A stretch of DNA of 64,000 bases, taken from positions 16,810,501 through 16,874,500 of the forward strand of contig BSBN01000254.1 in assembly GCA_027924645.1 (NCBI GenBank), read 5' to 3'. Positions 34,587 to 47,351 of the stretch are shown piece after piece. Each line of letters starts with the position of its first letter. Position 1 is the first letter of the stretch. The position numbers and the translations under genes were made by a program. The notes beneath the pieces are model-generated. The model searched no databases. It was given only the letters and a program-made list of their open reading frames with translations, and was not told the origin of the DNA. The DNA comes from Cunninghamia lanceolata (taxonomy: Eukaryota; Streptophyta; Pinopsida; Cupressales; Cupressaceae).

Positions 34587-34884
34587 TATTTTAGAATATT
34601 TTGGAATGTAATCTCATCATTAATGTAAATTACTATATTTGAGATAGCATGTAACTCTATTTTGTCTTTTCTATGCTTTAAAAAAGTTCTTTTCCATTAA
34701 TATATTGAGTTGGCTAGTCAAATTGACTAGATTCAATGTATCTGGAGACTACTTTTCATAAAAGACAAAATGTAATCTAGGAATTGATATGAGTTGCTGT
34801 TTATGCATTTGTTGATGTAATCTAGACTGTCAGTGTTGAGTTAATCTCCACCATTCATTTGAAAAACTCAGTATGCTACTTTCC

Positions 34885-34893
34885 TATATAAAG
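34885..34893 (+). promoter_or_regulatory. TATA box of the giant LTR (left copy)
   Basis: TATATAAAG lies about 300 bp after the LTR-embedded ORF and about 830 bp before the LTR end. The right copy keeps it at 51880-51888. It is the best candidate for the element promoter, which places the ORF upstream of transcription start, in U3. Confidence 0.65.
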
Positions 34894-35720
34894 GGTTGCC
34901 ATTTCTACTATTTGTAAGAGAGAATTTGATACCAAATTGTTGACATTCTACCATTTGAAGTAATGCAAAGAAAGTATCTACAAATGTTTTGTGAATTTGT
35001 ATCTTGTATTGATTCATTTTGGTTTTCATGGTTCAGTTATTGCTCTCCCAAAAAATTAATTAGTTGTGCTTTTATAATGTTCATGGTTGGCTGAAAATAT
35101 TTTGATGAATGCTCTAGTCCATACTTTTAGTTGTTTACTGATGATAAATGATTGTGTAAATTTAGTCTAGGCTAATCAGTTGTGCCTAGTTTAATTACAT
35201 CTCATAGGTTAAATTGTGCCATTTATTGGGTGTTTAATGAGTGAATGTAATCTAAAAATCTTTAGATTTCCATTGCAGATAGCATCATTTTCTGTAGTGC
35301 TGTAACACCCATTTCAGTTTGGTAACTCAGAAAAATGGTTAAATTTAAGAATGATTGTCTACCTATAGTTATCCATACATTGTGAATTTCACTTAGGATT
35401 CTCTAAAACCCTAAACCTTTTGCATTTTCTTTAAAAACCATTGTCAAATTAGGAATTTCAGTAGCATTTTACATTATTTTATCAGCTAAAATCATAAAGG
35501 GTTTATATGTATTCGCTGCCCCAACTTTAAAAGATCTATAGATTGCATGTAAGACCCCTTGTAGGCACAACTAGAACATACCAATTGAAAGATTCCAAGC
35601 AAGCTAAGACCTAGCTGTATTATCCTTGGAATAGTCTTACCTAGGGTAGGATACTTTTAAAGAGAGGTGTGAAACCAGAAATCACACCTGCATTGTTGTG
35701 TGCTAAAACACCCATCAATA

Positions 35721-37440
35721 GAATTGGAGCTAGGAGGGCAGACAAAGAGCTATTTCTCTCTACAAAATTAGCAAGTCTGAGGACTAGACAAAGGCATACC
35801 AGATCTAGCTCAGCTAGAGAGGAACTGTTGTCTTTGACAGAATTTAGACACACAAGAGGAGATCAAGGGATGCCAAGGGCACCAAGAGCTCAGTCAACCT
35901 CAAGGAACATTGTTGCACCACCAATCATGGCCTTTTTTGCAACAAACAATCAATTCCCATTCTGGTTCAATGATTATCATGACATGCCAAAGAACCCAGA
36001 CAAGTTTTGTTCCAAATTCAGGGTGAATGACCCAAACAAGACTATAGATGGGCATATTAAAATCTTTTAGAGTAACATGTTTATGTTGTAGGTACAGTAT
36101 GAAGATGTGATATGCCGGTTGTTTCCTTATTCCTTACAAGATGAAGCATATTATTGGTTTGCTAACCTCCCTTTAGCATCCATAAACTCATGGAGGGGTT
36201 TGAAAAGCATGTTTTTGGATAGGTTTCAAATGCCCACCACCCTAGTTGATCTTTACTGGTCCTTTGTGGAAATCCATTAAGGTGAAAGCAAGATGATAAG
36301 TTCTTTCAACAATAGATTTCAAAAAGCTTTCAGTCATTTGCAAGATCCTTATGTTATAGGTCATGCTGCAGCCTTGCCTATTTACTATGCAGCCCTAGAG
36401 AAACTTACATCCATGTTCACAAGCAGAGCTGACCCCATCCCTACTACTTTGTCTCAAGCATATTCTGCAGCTGTCACCATAAATAACCAACTAGGACAAA
36501 CTGCCTTTGGTCTGCTAAATCATATGGGGCCCATAGCCATGCCCAATCAAATACCTATGATCAATCAAGCCTTGGTCAATCATACTCTTGTGATGAATCT
36601 GATTCCCAACCCAGCTACAACACAAGCTTTAGTAGTCCATCCAGGCAATCCAGTAGAAGAAATGCCTCCTACACAAATGCCTTTCCTACAATCTTCAGAG
36701 GTAGCCAAAGCAAAAGATGACAGAGATGATATCAAAGAGTTGGCTGAACAGATGAAAAAAATCACTGTAGAAGTTACCCACCTCAATAACTAGAATTCCT
36801 ATCTGCAGCAAATGGGGCAGAATCAACAACATTTTCAGAACCAAAATCAGTCCCAGTTCCAAAATTAGAATTAGTACCAAAACCATAATTTTCAACAATG
36901 GTCAAATCGATCCTAGAACACAAGACCTAACAATGGAGAAGTACCATCACCCTTGGAGAACTAGAACAGCAATACCAGACCTCCTAGTCATGTGATGTTA
37001 GGTAAAGCAACTTTGTTTACTTGGTGCAGACTGCACAATACAAACGCCCATTTTGAATTAGACTGCCCAGAGTTCTAGATTGCATCAAGTATCTTCTAGA
37101 TAGAGATTCAGAATGCTAAAACTTGGGAGACCCTATCAATAGGGTATGAAATTGTTCCTTCTTAGAGGTATGACATTGCTCTTATACTTGATAGCTATGC
37201 ATTTCCATTTCAAAATGATAATCAGCCTGAGGAAGAAGAATCTGAAGAAGTCAATGCTTATCAATAGTACAATAAGACTCCATAAAAGCTGAGAAATAGT
37301 AAACCTAAAGGTCCTTTTACCACTTCCATCCATCCCAATAGCTATCAGATTCTACCAGACCCAAAAGATTCTAATAATCCCAAACCCCCAAAAGTCACTC
37401 ATCAGCCAGTATATCAGGGAGCTACTGCTGAAAGTTCTCA
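35721..37440 (+). pseudogene. giant element gag, decayed
   Basis: A probable start is the ATG at 35870 (M-P-R-A-P-R-A-Q), though the frame is open from inside the LTR end. The gag domain reads F-W-F-N-D-Y-H-D-M-P, V-I-C-R-L-F-P-Y-S-L, D-E-A-Y-Y-W-F-A-N-L-P, W-R-G-L-K-S-M-F-L-D-R-F and F-N-N-R-F-Q-K-A-F, the Ty3-type retrotransposon gag pattern. A glutamine- and asparagine-rich stretch (36800-36900) leads to a knuckle-like W-C-R-L-H-N-T-N-A-H-F-E-L-D-C at 37025-37066. This has a C-x2-H-x4-H-x4-C spacing rather than CCHC. Many stops, mostly TAG where CAG is expected. Confidence 0.82.
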
Positions 37441-38070
37441 ATAGTCTGACATAGTAAAAGTGGGACAGTATGTTGCTGAGGAACTCAAGAAAATGAAGGT
37501 TAGTCTTTCTTTATATGAGTTAGTTAAAATACTTGAGGTTAGGACATCTTTCTTTCAAGATATGGGTGCTGGAACTAAAATTGACTATGTACAAAAGGAA
37601 ACTGTCACCAAGGATAACATTGATAAGGGAAAGGAAAGAGTACACGTGATTGATGTGGAACAAAAGATGACATTGTATAAAGACAAGAGGGAAAGTCCTC
37701 CTTTCCTCTTGACATTCAGGATATTCAATAGAAACCTTCATAATTGTTTAGTCGATTCTGGTGCTTCCACGAATGTAATGCCATTATCATTCTATAAAGC
37801 ACTTGGTCTCACTCCAGCCAAGTCTTCTAGGAAGGTTACACAATTAAATAAGATTGAAGTAAATGTAGTAGGTGAGTTGAATAGGATACACATGTAATTG
37901 GCTTCTAATCCAAGAGTACAACAATATATAGATATTCAAATAGTGGACATTCCAAATCAGTATGGCATGCTTTTGAGTAGAGATTGGTCTAGAACTTTGA
38001 ACGGTTACATGGTAACTGACTTCTCTCATATGTGGCTGCCATGGAAGGGATTGACCAACTAGATACATAT
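37441..38070 (+). pseudogene. giant element protease, decayed
   Basis: The aspartic protease that would cleave the polyprotein. The active site N-C-L-V-D-S-G-A-S-T-N-V-M-P is intact at about 37742-37785, inside an otherwise open stretch 37460-37897. It is followed by L-G-L-T-P-A and, after a stop, Q-Y-G-M-L-L-S-R-D-W, the usual end block of gypsy proteases. A 170-residue linker of unknown function (38032-38538) separates it from the next domain. Confidence 0.82.
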
Positions 38071-38579
38071 TTAAAGAGAACCAAAGATAAAACATATGAT
38101 TACATAGTACAATCAACCCACAAAATTTTTATTTCAGATGTTGATTTGGGGGTTTATCTTCCGCATGTCAATCAAATAGAGGAGATTCTTATGCTAATTT
38201 ACCTTAGATTCCCTGATCCTCCACTTATAGAAAAACTAGAAAGTACAGAAGCTTATGTTCAATTAGATTTAGGAGACTCCTTAGAAGAAGATGAACCAGG
38301 GATATTCAAAGGATTCTGTGACTTCATAACCAAATTCATAAAGGATCAGACTGCTGTTGGAAAGAAGGTTCAAATGGAGGAGCTATTGTTGTCCAATTGG
38401 TACCGCATACACGATGCATCACATTCTAAATTTACTTGTCAACTTTGTCAAGAAGTAGTTGAACAAGTGAAAAGACAATTGAAAATCCCCATTGTTCTGA
38501 GAGAGGTACCGGTTGTTGAAAAGAGGGAAGAACCATAGCCTCAGTCTGATAAGAAGAAATTAGTGAAATAAAGTGATAG

Positions 38580-38990
38580 AAACAAAGACTTTCACCTATG
38601 GACTTTAATATTTGATGGGTCAAGATGCAGATAGGGATTTGGAGCAGGTGTCAAGCTAATCAATCCTACTGGGATCTCGTATCTAGCATCACATAGACTG
38701 TAATTTCCATGTACAAACAACATAACTAAGTATGAAGCATTGGTACAAGGATTGCTGCTAGAACTATAGAAGAAGGTCAAAATTATCCAGGTGTTTGGTG
38801 ATTCTGAATTAGTAGTTAAACAAGTAAGAAACCAATACTCATGTAATGATAAGATGTTGAATATGTATAGAAATAGAGTCTGGGATTTAATAGAATGCTT
38901 TGATGGTTTTAACATCCAATTGATCCTAAGAAGATAGAACCATGTCACAAATGCTCTAGCTCAAACAACAAGTACATTAGAGCTAACATC
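38580..38990 (+). pseudogene. extra plant-type RNase H between protease and RT, decayed
   Basis: Motifs: W-T-L-I-F-D-G-S-R-C-R (about 38599), T-N-N-I-T-K-Y-E-A-L (about 38720), V-F-G-D-S-E-L-V-V-K-Q-V (about 38795) and N-H-V-T-N-A-L-A near 38940. These are the D, E, D and final-helix blocks of the archaeal/plant-like RNase H (aRNH) found in Tat-type gypsy elements. It is additional to the normal RNase H after RT (40262-40720). Three or four stops are present. Its position upstream of RT is discussed as a finding. Confidence 0.8.
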
Positions 38991-40720
38991 CATGACATGA
39001 TTAAAGAAATTTTCTATTGAATTTGTTACTACCCCCTCTGTACCTAATAATGTTATGAATTTTCAAGTCTTTGAGGATGATCAACACATAATTAACTTCC
39101 TTACTTCATGTGATGTTTTCACCGCTTAGATAATAGATGAAAAAGAAAAGGAACCTGCCGAAATGGATTTAGAAGGGGTATTAAACCTGAAAAAAATGTA
39201 ATTCCATGGGGAATGGTAGAACTAGAATGACTGTTTGATACAAATAATTTAGGAACCCAAAGAAAACAAGGAGAATCTCCATGGGGCAAGTGTGACCTGT
39301 TTAACTTGGGAATAGAAGAAGACATTAATAATGTGTTCATTGGAACAGCTAGTATTGAAGAAGAGAAGATAGGAATCATACACACATTAAGAGATTACCA
39401 TGATGTTATAGCATGGAGCTATGAAGACTTGAAGACATATGATACTTTGATTATCACGCACACCATCCCACTGAAACCCAGAGCAAAGCCATTTAGACAA
39501 AGACAGTGACCGATGAATCCCTTATTAGAGCCACTCATTTTTAGAGAAGTTCAAAAGTTGTTATTAGCAAGGATAATATTTCCTATCAGACATTCCGCAT
39601 GGGTAGCAAATTTAGTCCCAGTCTGAAAGAAAAATAGAGAAATTAGGCTATGTGTTGACTTTTGAAACTTAAATAGGGCATCTGAGAAAGATAATTACCT
39701 ATTTCCTTCATTGGATAAAGTATTACAGATTGTCAATGGATCCCAGATGATGTCCTTCTTGGATGGGTACTCGAGATATAACCAGGTGATGGTAGAATAT
39801 GAAGACAGATTGAAGACATCTTTCACATGCAAATGGGGCATCTATGCATATCGTCGAATTCCATTTGGTTTAATAAACGCCGGTGCCACTTTTCAACGTG
39901 CAATGGACATTTCTTTCAAGGGGCTAGTTGGGAAGTGTATCATCATCTACATGGATGACCTCACGGTGTTCTCAAAGAGGCAAGAAGATCATGTGGTAGA
40001 TTTAAAGAAGGTGTTGCAGTGATACAAAGACTATGGTATATCACTCAATCTTAAGAAGTGTATCTTTGGAGTGACTGAAGGGAAGTTCCTGGAACATGTG
40101 ATATCTAAGCAAGGCATATCTATTGACCCAGACTAAATCCAAGAAATACTCAAAATACCTCCCTCAGCCAGCAAGAAGGAGCTCAAGTCATATTTTGGTA
40201 AGATCAACTTTGTACGCAATTTTATTACTATTTTGCTGAGATTGTTCAACCTCTTAATGCGATGCTAAAAAAGGATGCTAAAATGGATTGGACTGCAGAA
40301 GCTAAAGCTACCTTTATAGAAATTAAACAAGCTATAGCCAATGCACCTGTCTTGGTAAGTCTCGATTACATTTTTCCATTTCAGATTTACTCATTTGCTT
40401 CCGAGCATACTTGTGCTACAATGTTGAAACAGAAGAGATTAGTTGATGATGAAAGCCCCATCACTTTTATGAGTATTCCATTAAAAGACATAGAGTTAAG
40501 ATACCCTAAAGTGGAAAAATAAGCCTACGCTCTGGTAAAGGCAGTCAAGAAATTTCATCACTATATCCTGAGAAGTCAAGTAATTGCCATAGTCCCAGAT
40601 GCAGCAGTGAAAGCACTATTGATGCAAAGTGAACTAGGCGAAAGGAGAGGCAAATGGATCACCATCCTACAAGAGTTTGATATAGATTTCAACCCATGTA
40701 ATTGCTAAGAGGTCAGGCAC
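38991..40720 (+). pseudogene. giant element reverse transcriptase and RNase H, decayed
   Basis: The pre-RT block W-S-Y-E-D-L-K-T-Y-D (about 39415) and H-T-I-P-L-K-P lead to the RT: A-W-V-A-N-L-V-P-V (about 39597), R-L-C-V-D-F, S-F-L-D-G-Y-S-R-Y-N-Q-V, P-F-G-L-I-N-A-G-A-T-F-Q-R and the catalytic Y-M-D-D at 39948-39959. The thumb shows V-I-S-K-Q-G-I and a S-Y-F-G-K-I-N-F-V-R block. RNase H follows from 40262 (M-D-W-T-A-E-A-K-A-T-F, R-Y-P-K-V-E-K, K-F-H-H-Y-I-L-R). The longest open pieces are 39711-40022 and 40262-40522; a frameshift near 40240 and several stops break the rest. Confidence 0.88.
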
Positions 40721-42060
40721 TAACAAGAACAATGGCTGAAGTAGGGCCAGGTTTTGTATCCCAGCAGTACCTGTTAGAAGATGTTTCAAAAGATGAATGG
40801 TACAGAGATATCATATTTTATCTACTCAATCAACATTGCCCACCATAGATGAATTTAGTTCAAAGGAGAGCACTCAGACTAAAAAGTAACAGCTATATGA
40901 TAAAAGGATCAGTTCTTTATGAGAAAAATCATGAAGGAATCTATCTGAGGTGTTTACACAAGTTAGAAGTAAACTAAGTATTGACCAGTTTTCATGAGAA
41001 ATTCAGGATAGGCCATGGATCAGCTCACTCAATGGCTAATCATATCCTCCATGCTGGATATTATTTTCCTACCTTGTTCAAAGATGCATACTCACATGTG
41101 AGAACCTGTCATATATGTCAGACTGCTATGCACATAGAGCGACATGCTATCATGCCCTTGCAACCAATAGTGGAGGTATGACCATTTGCTCAGTGGGGTC
41201 TCAACTTTATCAGTATGATCAATCTACCTTCCTCTGTAGGCCACAGGTATATTTTTACCACTATTTACTATTGTACCTGATGGTCTGAGGCAATAGCTTG
41301 TAAACAATGCACCACAGAGGTAGTTGTTGAATTTGTTGAGAAGCATATTATCACTAGGTTTGGATGTCTATTTTCTTTAGTTTGAGATAATGGCCCTACC
41401 TTTTCATCATTGCATTTTTCTAACTGGGTATTTGATAATGGGATCACTCTTAAGTTCTCATCTAATTACTATCCACAATGGAACGAGGTAGCTGAATCAA
41501 CGAACAAAAATCTGCTTGAAGTCGTTAAGAAACTATTAGACAAAAACCCTAGAGACTGGCACACTCAGCTTAAATTTGCCTTATGGGCTGATAGAATCCA
41601 ACATAAAGCTACCTTGGGCACATCGCCTTATCACCTAGTCTATGGGATTGAGACCATCTTTCCCATTCATTTGAGGATTCCTGTACTACAATTCATGCAA
41701 GAATACTTTGAAAGAGATGACCAATTATCTTCCTAGTTGGCCCAGTTGCTGCACCTTGAAGAGAAACATGTCGCTGCTATAGAAAACTTTTCCAAACATC
41801 AAGGTGTATTGAAATGATGGTTTGACAAGAGAGTCAAAGTCAAAGCCTTCTGCATTTTTGATTTGCTCCTATATTGGGATAAGGCACATGAGAATAAAGG
41901 AGAACATGGTAAGTTTGATAAACTTTGGTTAGGTCTATATCAGATCTATGAGATACTTGGATACAACATGTATCAATTCAAGAGCCTTACTGGTGAGTAG
42001 CTCCCATTGCCTATCAATGGCCAGTTCCTAAAGCACAATTTCTAGGCCTGAGAGGTAGTC
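40721..42060 (+). pseudogene. giant element integrase, decayed
   Basis: The HHCC zinc domain reads from 40981: H-E-K-F-R-I-G-H-G-S, then R-T-C-H-I-C-Q-T-A (about 41100). The core has W-G-L-N-F-I-S near 41196, where the first catalytic aspartate of the family (L-D-F-I) is asparagine, a G-to-A change. The second aspartate is in D-N-G-P-T-F (about 41387) and the glutamate in E-V-A-E-S-T-N-K (about 41485). The C-terminal part has P-Y-H-L-V-Y-G and further on W-L-G-L-Y-Q-I-Y-E-I-L-G. Stops at about 41179, 41279, 41384 and 41734. No chromodomain is visible. Confidence 0.85.
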
Positions 42061-43028
42061 ATGCCTCATCTTAGTGTACATAATTAGGGGGTTTGTTTGC
42101 TTTGGTTAGAATAGGTTGTCGTTAGCTTAGCTTCGCCTTCTTGCCTTTGCTTTCTGTAGTTAGATGTTTTTCTTAGATTAGTTGTCCTTTTGGTCTTGCT
42201 TTTGCTTGTTGCACTTGCTTTTGTGTAGGGTCTTTGTTTCTAAGTGGCGGCAGTTATGCGAACTTGCAGATGCTTCTTGGTTGGGTAAATAATTTTGACT
42301 CTTTCTTTGATAAGCCAAGGTTTAGCTTAAGTCTCACCATGGATTCTATTGTTATGCTAAGGGGTATGTTGTTTGTTCATGGAAAATGAGTTAATATTTG
42401 GTGCGCCTTAATTATTTTCTAACCATATATCTCTCACACTTTAAATGATCCTAAAGTAGCTGAACAAGTCTAAGTGATCTTATGTCAAGTGAAATAGTTG
42501 GATTCCTATTCTACTACATGTACTCTCAATCAAGAAGGAAGGCGGGTAACCCCAAGTGTTGTTAGCCTATATTGGGTAAAAATAAAAGGTGTTTTTCAAC
42601 ACCAAACCCATTACAGTGCATCAAAAAAGAAACTACCAATTGAAAATTCTCACAAAAGGATACTATTTAGAAATATTTATCATCAATTACCATTTTATCA
42701 GAAGTACTAAAGGAAAATCTATCATTTATTTTCCTCAAGGCTCATCACATCTCAACATTTGAGCATTTCTTGGTGGTAGAATGGTCTCGACTTCGTAGCT
42801 TGTCACAAAGGATTTTAGATGAACTTAGTTACCAAAGGATGGGAATGAATACAATCGCACATGCTCAAGTTTTCAGGATGTGGATGGTTGCACTAGTTAG
42901 TGATCTTGGATTCCTTGATAGGGTATCATGCTTTTTCATTTAATATGTGGGGAACACAGAGATTCTAGGTTTAAACTAAAAGTTTATCATTGAAATGCTC
43001 AGGAGCATTTTCTAGAAAAGTTGCCATT
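42061..43028 (+). other. giant element 3' untranslated region
   Basis: The non-coding interior after integrase, rich in T and G at first. No clear polypurine tract lies immediately before the right LTR at 43029; the nearest purine-rich word is TGTGGGGAACACAGAG at about 42946. Confidence 0.55.
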
Positions 43029-44807
43029 TGTTGTCCCTCTCACACACACCCCATTTAAAAAAACAAGGACCCCCTCTTTCAAATTTGGTCTAGAGTGTCA
43101 AGAAGATTTTTCACCTCCTAAGTAGTCAAGTGATCAAAGTGCATTTCTGCCATGTTTGAATGATGATGTTGAACATCATTTCAAAAGTTTTCTAAGTTAG
43201 ATCTTTGTATCTCTTCTAGTGGCTTTGAATCCCCCCTTTGTGCTAAATTGCTACCCAACCAACTTTGGATCCAAACCCTTGACCACCGACTCTAGCGCTA
43301 GTTTCCTACCCGACGGACCTTTGCACTTAAAATGATTGCCTCCAACTTGTGCTATATTGTTCGATTACTGATTAAGTCAGAGGATACCAAAATTCCCATA
43401 GGTTTGGAGAGCCTCAAAATCCCACAAATGGCATAAAATTGAGTCTATTGTTGTAGTGTTAAAAAGACCTTTCACCGACCAAGTCTGTCATACCCAATTT
43501 CCCTACCAAGTCAGAGTAAACGAAAAGTCACGCGAAACACTAATCTATCAATTGACACTGTGTACATCACACATTAACGGCGATTGGGCTGGAGACAATA
43601 AAAGGTTAGTCCACATTGTTTAACCTATTTTCTACATTTTGATAAAGATTTTGGAGAGCCCCTTTTGGAACCTGTCAAGCATTTTCACCATCGTTACCCT
43701 CGAATTTGATCCTGCAACCGCTTCCTGCTTGTGTACTTTGAATGCATTCTCTGCACTTAACTAGGTAGGGTTCCATTTCACTCCTTTGAAATTTCTTTTG
43801 TATGTGGTTAGGGCATCATTCAAGTACATTTCCTTTTTTGAGCCATGAATTTGGGGTTTTAGCTAGGGTTTTATGCATAGATTATTTGTTTCTCCCTCGA
43901 ACCCTAGTTTGAACTTATCCATGAAAACATAATTGGATTTCCATGGGCTAAATAAGAATGACTTAACTAGGCTTGGCCATAGTTTGGACACATTTAAACC
44001 TTTTTATAAACTGGGGAATCATCTGGCCTTTGCACCAAACTTGAGTCAGATTGATCTATAAGCATTTCAACTCATCCAATCGGTCGGTGGACATGAAAAC
44101 TCATGTTGCGCTTTAAAATCCATTTACCGTTGAAAAATTTGACCTCCGACCTTCATAGCTTTCATTTCTTTTACTGATTAGATTGGAGGGACCTAAAAAC
44201 CCCACAAACATTGGAAAGCTACTTAGCATTAAAAACCTTTTGTACCAACCTTGTGCTAAAAGACTCCGTCTCTGACTTGGTCAGATGCCTAGAATATCTC
44301 TACAAGTTAGTGACGTCCAAAACCCTGCTGAAAACAAGAAGAATGACTTTGCACTAAAATTAATCCCGTCCAACCCTACGCTAAAATATGCCATCACCAA
44401 CTCAGTCGGTTGACTTTAAAATCCACACAAGGTTTGATGTGATTAGATCCCGTGTAAACATAGTAAAGGTGATCTTAGTTGTCTTGCACCAAAATCTAAC
44501 CGATTGACTAAACAACCAACTTAAAGTCGGTGACCTTCGAAAGCTGCACAAGTCAGTCAAACAAGAAACCCGTACAAAAGTGAAAAAACATGTAATCACC
44601 AATAGAACGTTGGGTCAGATGAGCTTGATTTCCCCACTGAGGTCGATGCACCTCAATAATAGCACTTTCCTGCATATAGGTCGGTTAACCCTGAATTTAG
44701 ATTAAACGGTAAAAAATGATTGTTTTTAAATAACTTTAGAAAGGGGTGGTGTCTGAAATGATTTAATTAAGGTTGCAAATTTAAGGAATGATATTTTACA
44801 TGCTTCT

Positions 44808-47351
44808 TGTTAGTGCTTAAATCTTTAGGCACCTTCCTAAAGATTCAAGCATTCAAATATGCAAGCCCCTTCCCAAAAAATCCAAAAGTTCTAACTCTTT
44901 TGGCCTCTGTAGTGCTAAAAAATGCAAAAAATCTATTGTATGCATGTCACTTTGTATATACAGGGGTGTTTGTATATACATGCAGGTCAAATATACATTG
45001 GCGGGCTTGTAAAATTTCCATCAGCCTTTGAAAAAGGTGAAAAAATGAGTTATATGCATATTGGGTCTCATATACAAATGGGGAATCTTTCATAGATTCC
45101 TAGAAATATTCTGCAATTGTATGCATTTCCAAATGCATATCGGGTTCAAAGGGATGCATGTACATTTGAGGAATCTTTCGCAAGATTCTAGGAATATGCC
45201 GCTGTTGTATATCGGGTTTGCTTGTATGTGTTTTGTTCTACATCCCAATATACATCGGCTGCATGCATTTGAAAGATACAAAGAAAAATATACAAAGGTG
45301 GAATATTCTGTCACAGATTCTGTAGTTGTATAAAAAGGTTTGTATATTTGTGTTTACATATTTGACATACAAAGGTGCAAATATACATTTGCTACAATGC
45401 AGCAGAGGTGATACGTGTGGTTGGGTCCGCAGGAATATACAAACAGGTTTGTATATTTGGCATGCAAAGAGAAATGTACATTGAAAAACATACAAAGAAG
45501 CGGAGGTACAATTGGTGGGATCTGCAGACAGGACATACAAAGGTGAATGTATGTGAAGTATACATTCGAAATATACAAAACAAAGGCATACATTCTGGAC
45601 CCGATTGAAAATCAAATGTAGTGAATAATGTTTTAGGTCTGCAGCATGTATATTGGGTGCTTGTATGTGCCAATGTACATTAGAAAGATACAAGGGTTAA
45701 GATGCAAGCTGGATTTCAAAGCAACTTTAGTGTACCTCATTAAAATTTGAAATCTGCCTTGTATGTATGAGGCAAATGTACATGCACATATACATTGAGA
45801 TATGCAAGGAAAGAAGATGCAGGGTGGACACAATTGAAAATTCCAATTTGCTCTATAATTGACTGGGGTCTGCCTTGTATATTAAACTGTTGCATGTATA
45901 TGCATTTTGCATATATAGGGATTGAACAATGGCATTTGTATATGCATATGTTTTTGCATATACAAGGACAAAAAGGCAAAATGTGAACAGGAAAAGCCAG
46001 CGATAGAAACATGAGGTGCCTCCGTGGTGCGATTTGATTGGCCGGTGACTTGGTCAACATTTTTTGGCACCATTAATCTCAGCGATGGGGAGATGATCGA
46101 TGGCTAGTTTTGTATTTTGCTGCAGCGATGGGTTTCTTTGCATCTGTGGCTGCATTTGGGCGGGAAAAACTCCTAAGGCACGCCACTAAGGATTTGCGGG
46201 TAGCTGAGCAATAATGGCAACATCTATAGGATTTAGGTCGATGGTGGACAGGTCAACCACCATTTTTAAGAGGAAAATCCCTGAGCGGTGGCCCAGATCC
46301 TAATTTTACCTGGTTCTTCTCCCTATTTCTCCTGCAGCATTAACTATTTTGAGAGCCATTTTCTAATGCATTGTATCTGGTGAATTCTTGAGTTGACTAT
46401 TTTAATTTTGCTAAGTGCACAGCCTTGGTATAAAGGCCAAATTGTGTTACTCATTGTGTGGTTGAAGACCTGGGTAATTTTGTGTGAATAATGAAATACA
46501 GAGCATTTCCTATCTGTTGTATCTCATTTTGGAGTTTATGAGTTGCATTATGAATGTATTTTGCACATATGTTCAGTTTCATTGTTGTCTTATATGAAAA
46601 ATGCTCTTATGCATGTGTTTAGTTGCTTGTCTCCATGTGCTGAATGCATTCTCTTCTTTTGGGTCTGGTTGCTAGGGGCTTCTCAGATTCTAGGATATAG
46701 ATTTCTGTATCACATGCTTCATCTCTAACCACCATTCAAGGAGTGGATTAAATTATTTTAGGTGGAGTATGGAGAAAGTTGTATGTCAGCTAGGATATAT
46801 GTAAGTAGAGGCAGCTAAATACGTATTCTTGGGTGATGTTTGTAAGGTAAGTATCAATCTAACCTCTTGAAACTTGAATGCCAGTTGCAAACTATTCTCT
46901 TGTATATGTCTAGTTGACTCCTTGCCCTAAGATAGACACCGGTCTGCTTCTGGATTAGTAGTTATGATCCAAAACCCCTTGTCTTGCATCCATATAATAT
47001 CCAACCATTCCACATTTTCAACCTGTTAGTTGTAGGAGTAGGAATTAGGAACCCCCTGCATACTCTCATCCATAACTAGATACACATGTCCAAGAATATT
47101 GCCAACCTTGTGATGTATCATCCACATCTTGGTCCACACATGAGGGTATTCTGCCTGTTGCTGTCAAGCTAAATCTTCCTGTCATTGAGCTAGTCAATGT
47201 TACACCTTTATCAAATAGGGACACCCCCTTGGTGCGACAGAACCAAAAGTGAAGGGGAGGCCGCTCACGCAACCTCCCATATCTATTGACTGAATCTTCC
47301 TATGCATTGGAACTAGCTAACCCTCTACCAATTCAGGAAAAATAACCAACA
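44808..47351 (+). mobile_element. solo LTR of a TR-GAG-related family
   Basis: 2,544 bp, TG...CA ends (TGTTAGTGC...AACCAACA), flanked by CTTCT (44803-44807) and CTTCC (47352-47356), a target duplication with one mismatch. In the left LTR the site is empty and reads TGCTTCCAATG at 30551. Reversed, its right part matches the left part of the TR-GAG LTR (for example the blocks around 46735-47000 and 11620-11880), and it shares the TGTAT/ATACA motif array. It is more diverged than the 11246 and 16403 copies are from each other. Loss of the interior by recombination between two LTRs is the usual origin. Confidence 0.85.

Larger units (their letters stand above)
28776..35720 (+). repeat. giant element 5' LTR
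   Basis: 6,945 bp. Judged by the TATA box at 34885, the region upstream of transcription start (U3) is about 6.1 kb and R-U5 about 0.8 kb. U3 contains an array of GTGCTAAA-like words (28987-30130) and a decayed coding region (30815-34586). A 712-bp block (31397-32108) replaces about 0.9 kb found in the other LTR. The right end is CATCAATA. Confidence 0.88.

Noticed and set aside
45238..46060. Minus-strand frames of up to 151 codons in the solo LTR
   Set aside because: Same low-complexity motif array as above, read in the opposite orientation. The peptide has no globular character and is not conserved in the other LTR copies.
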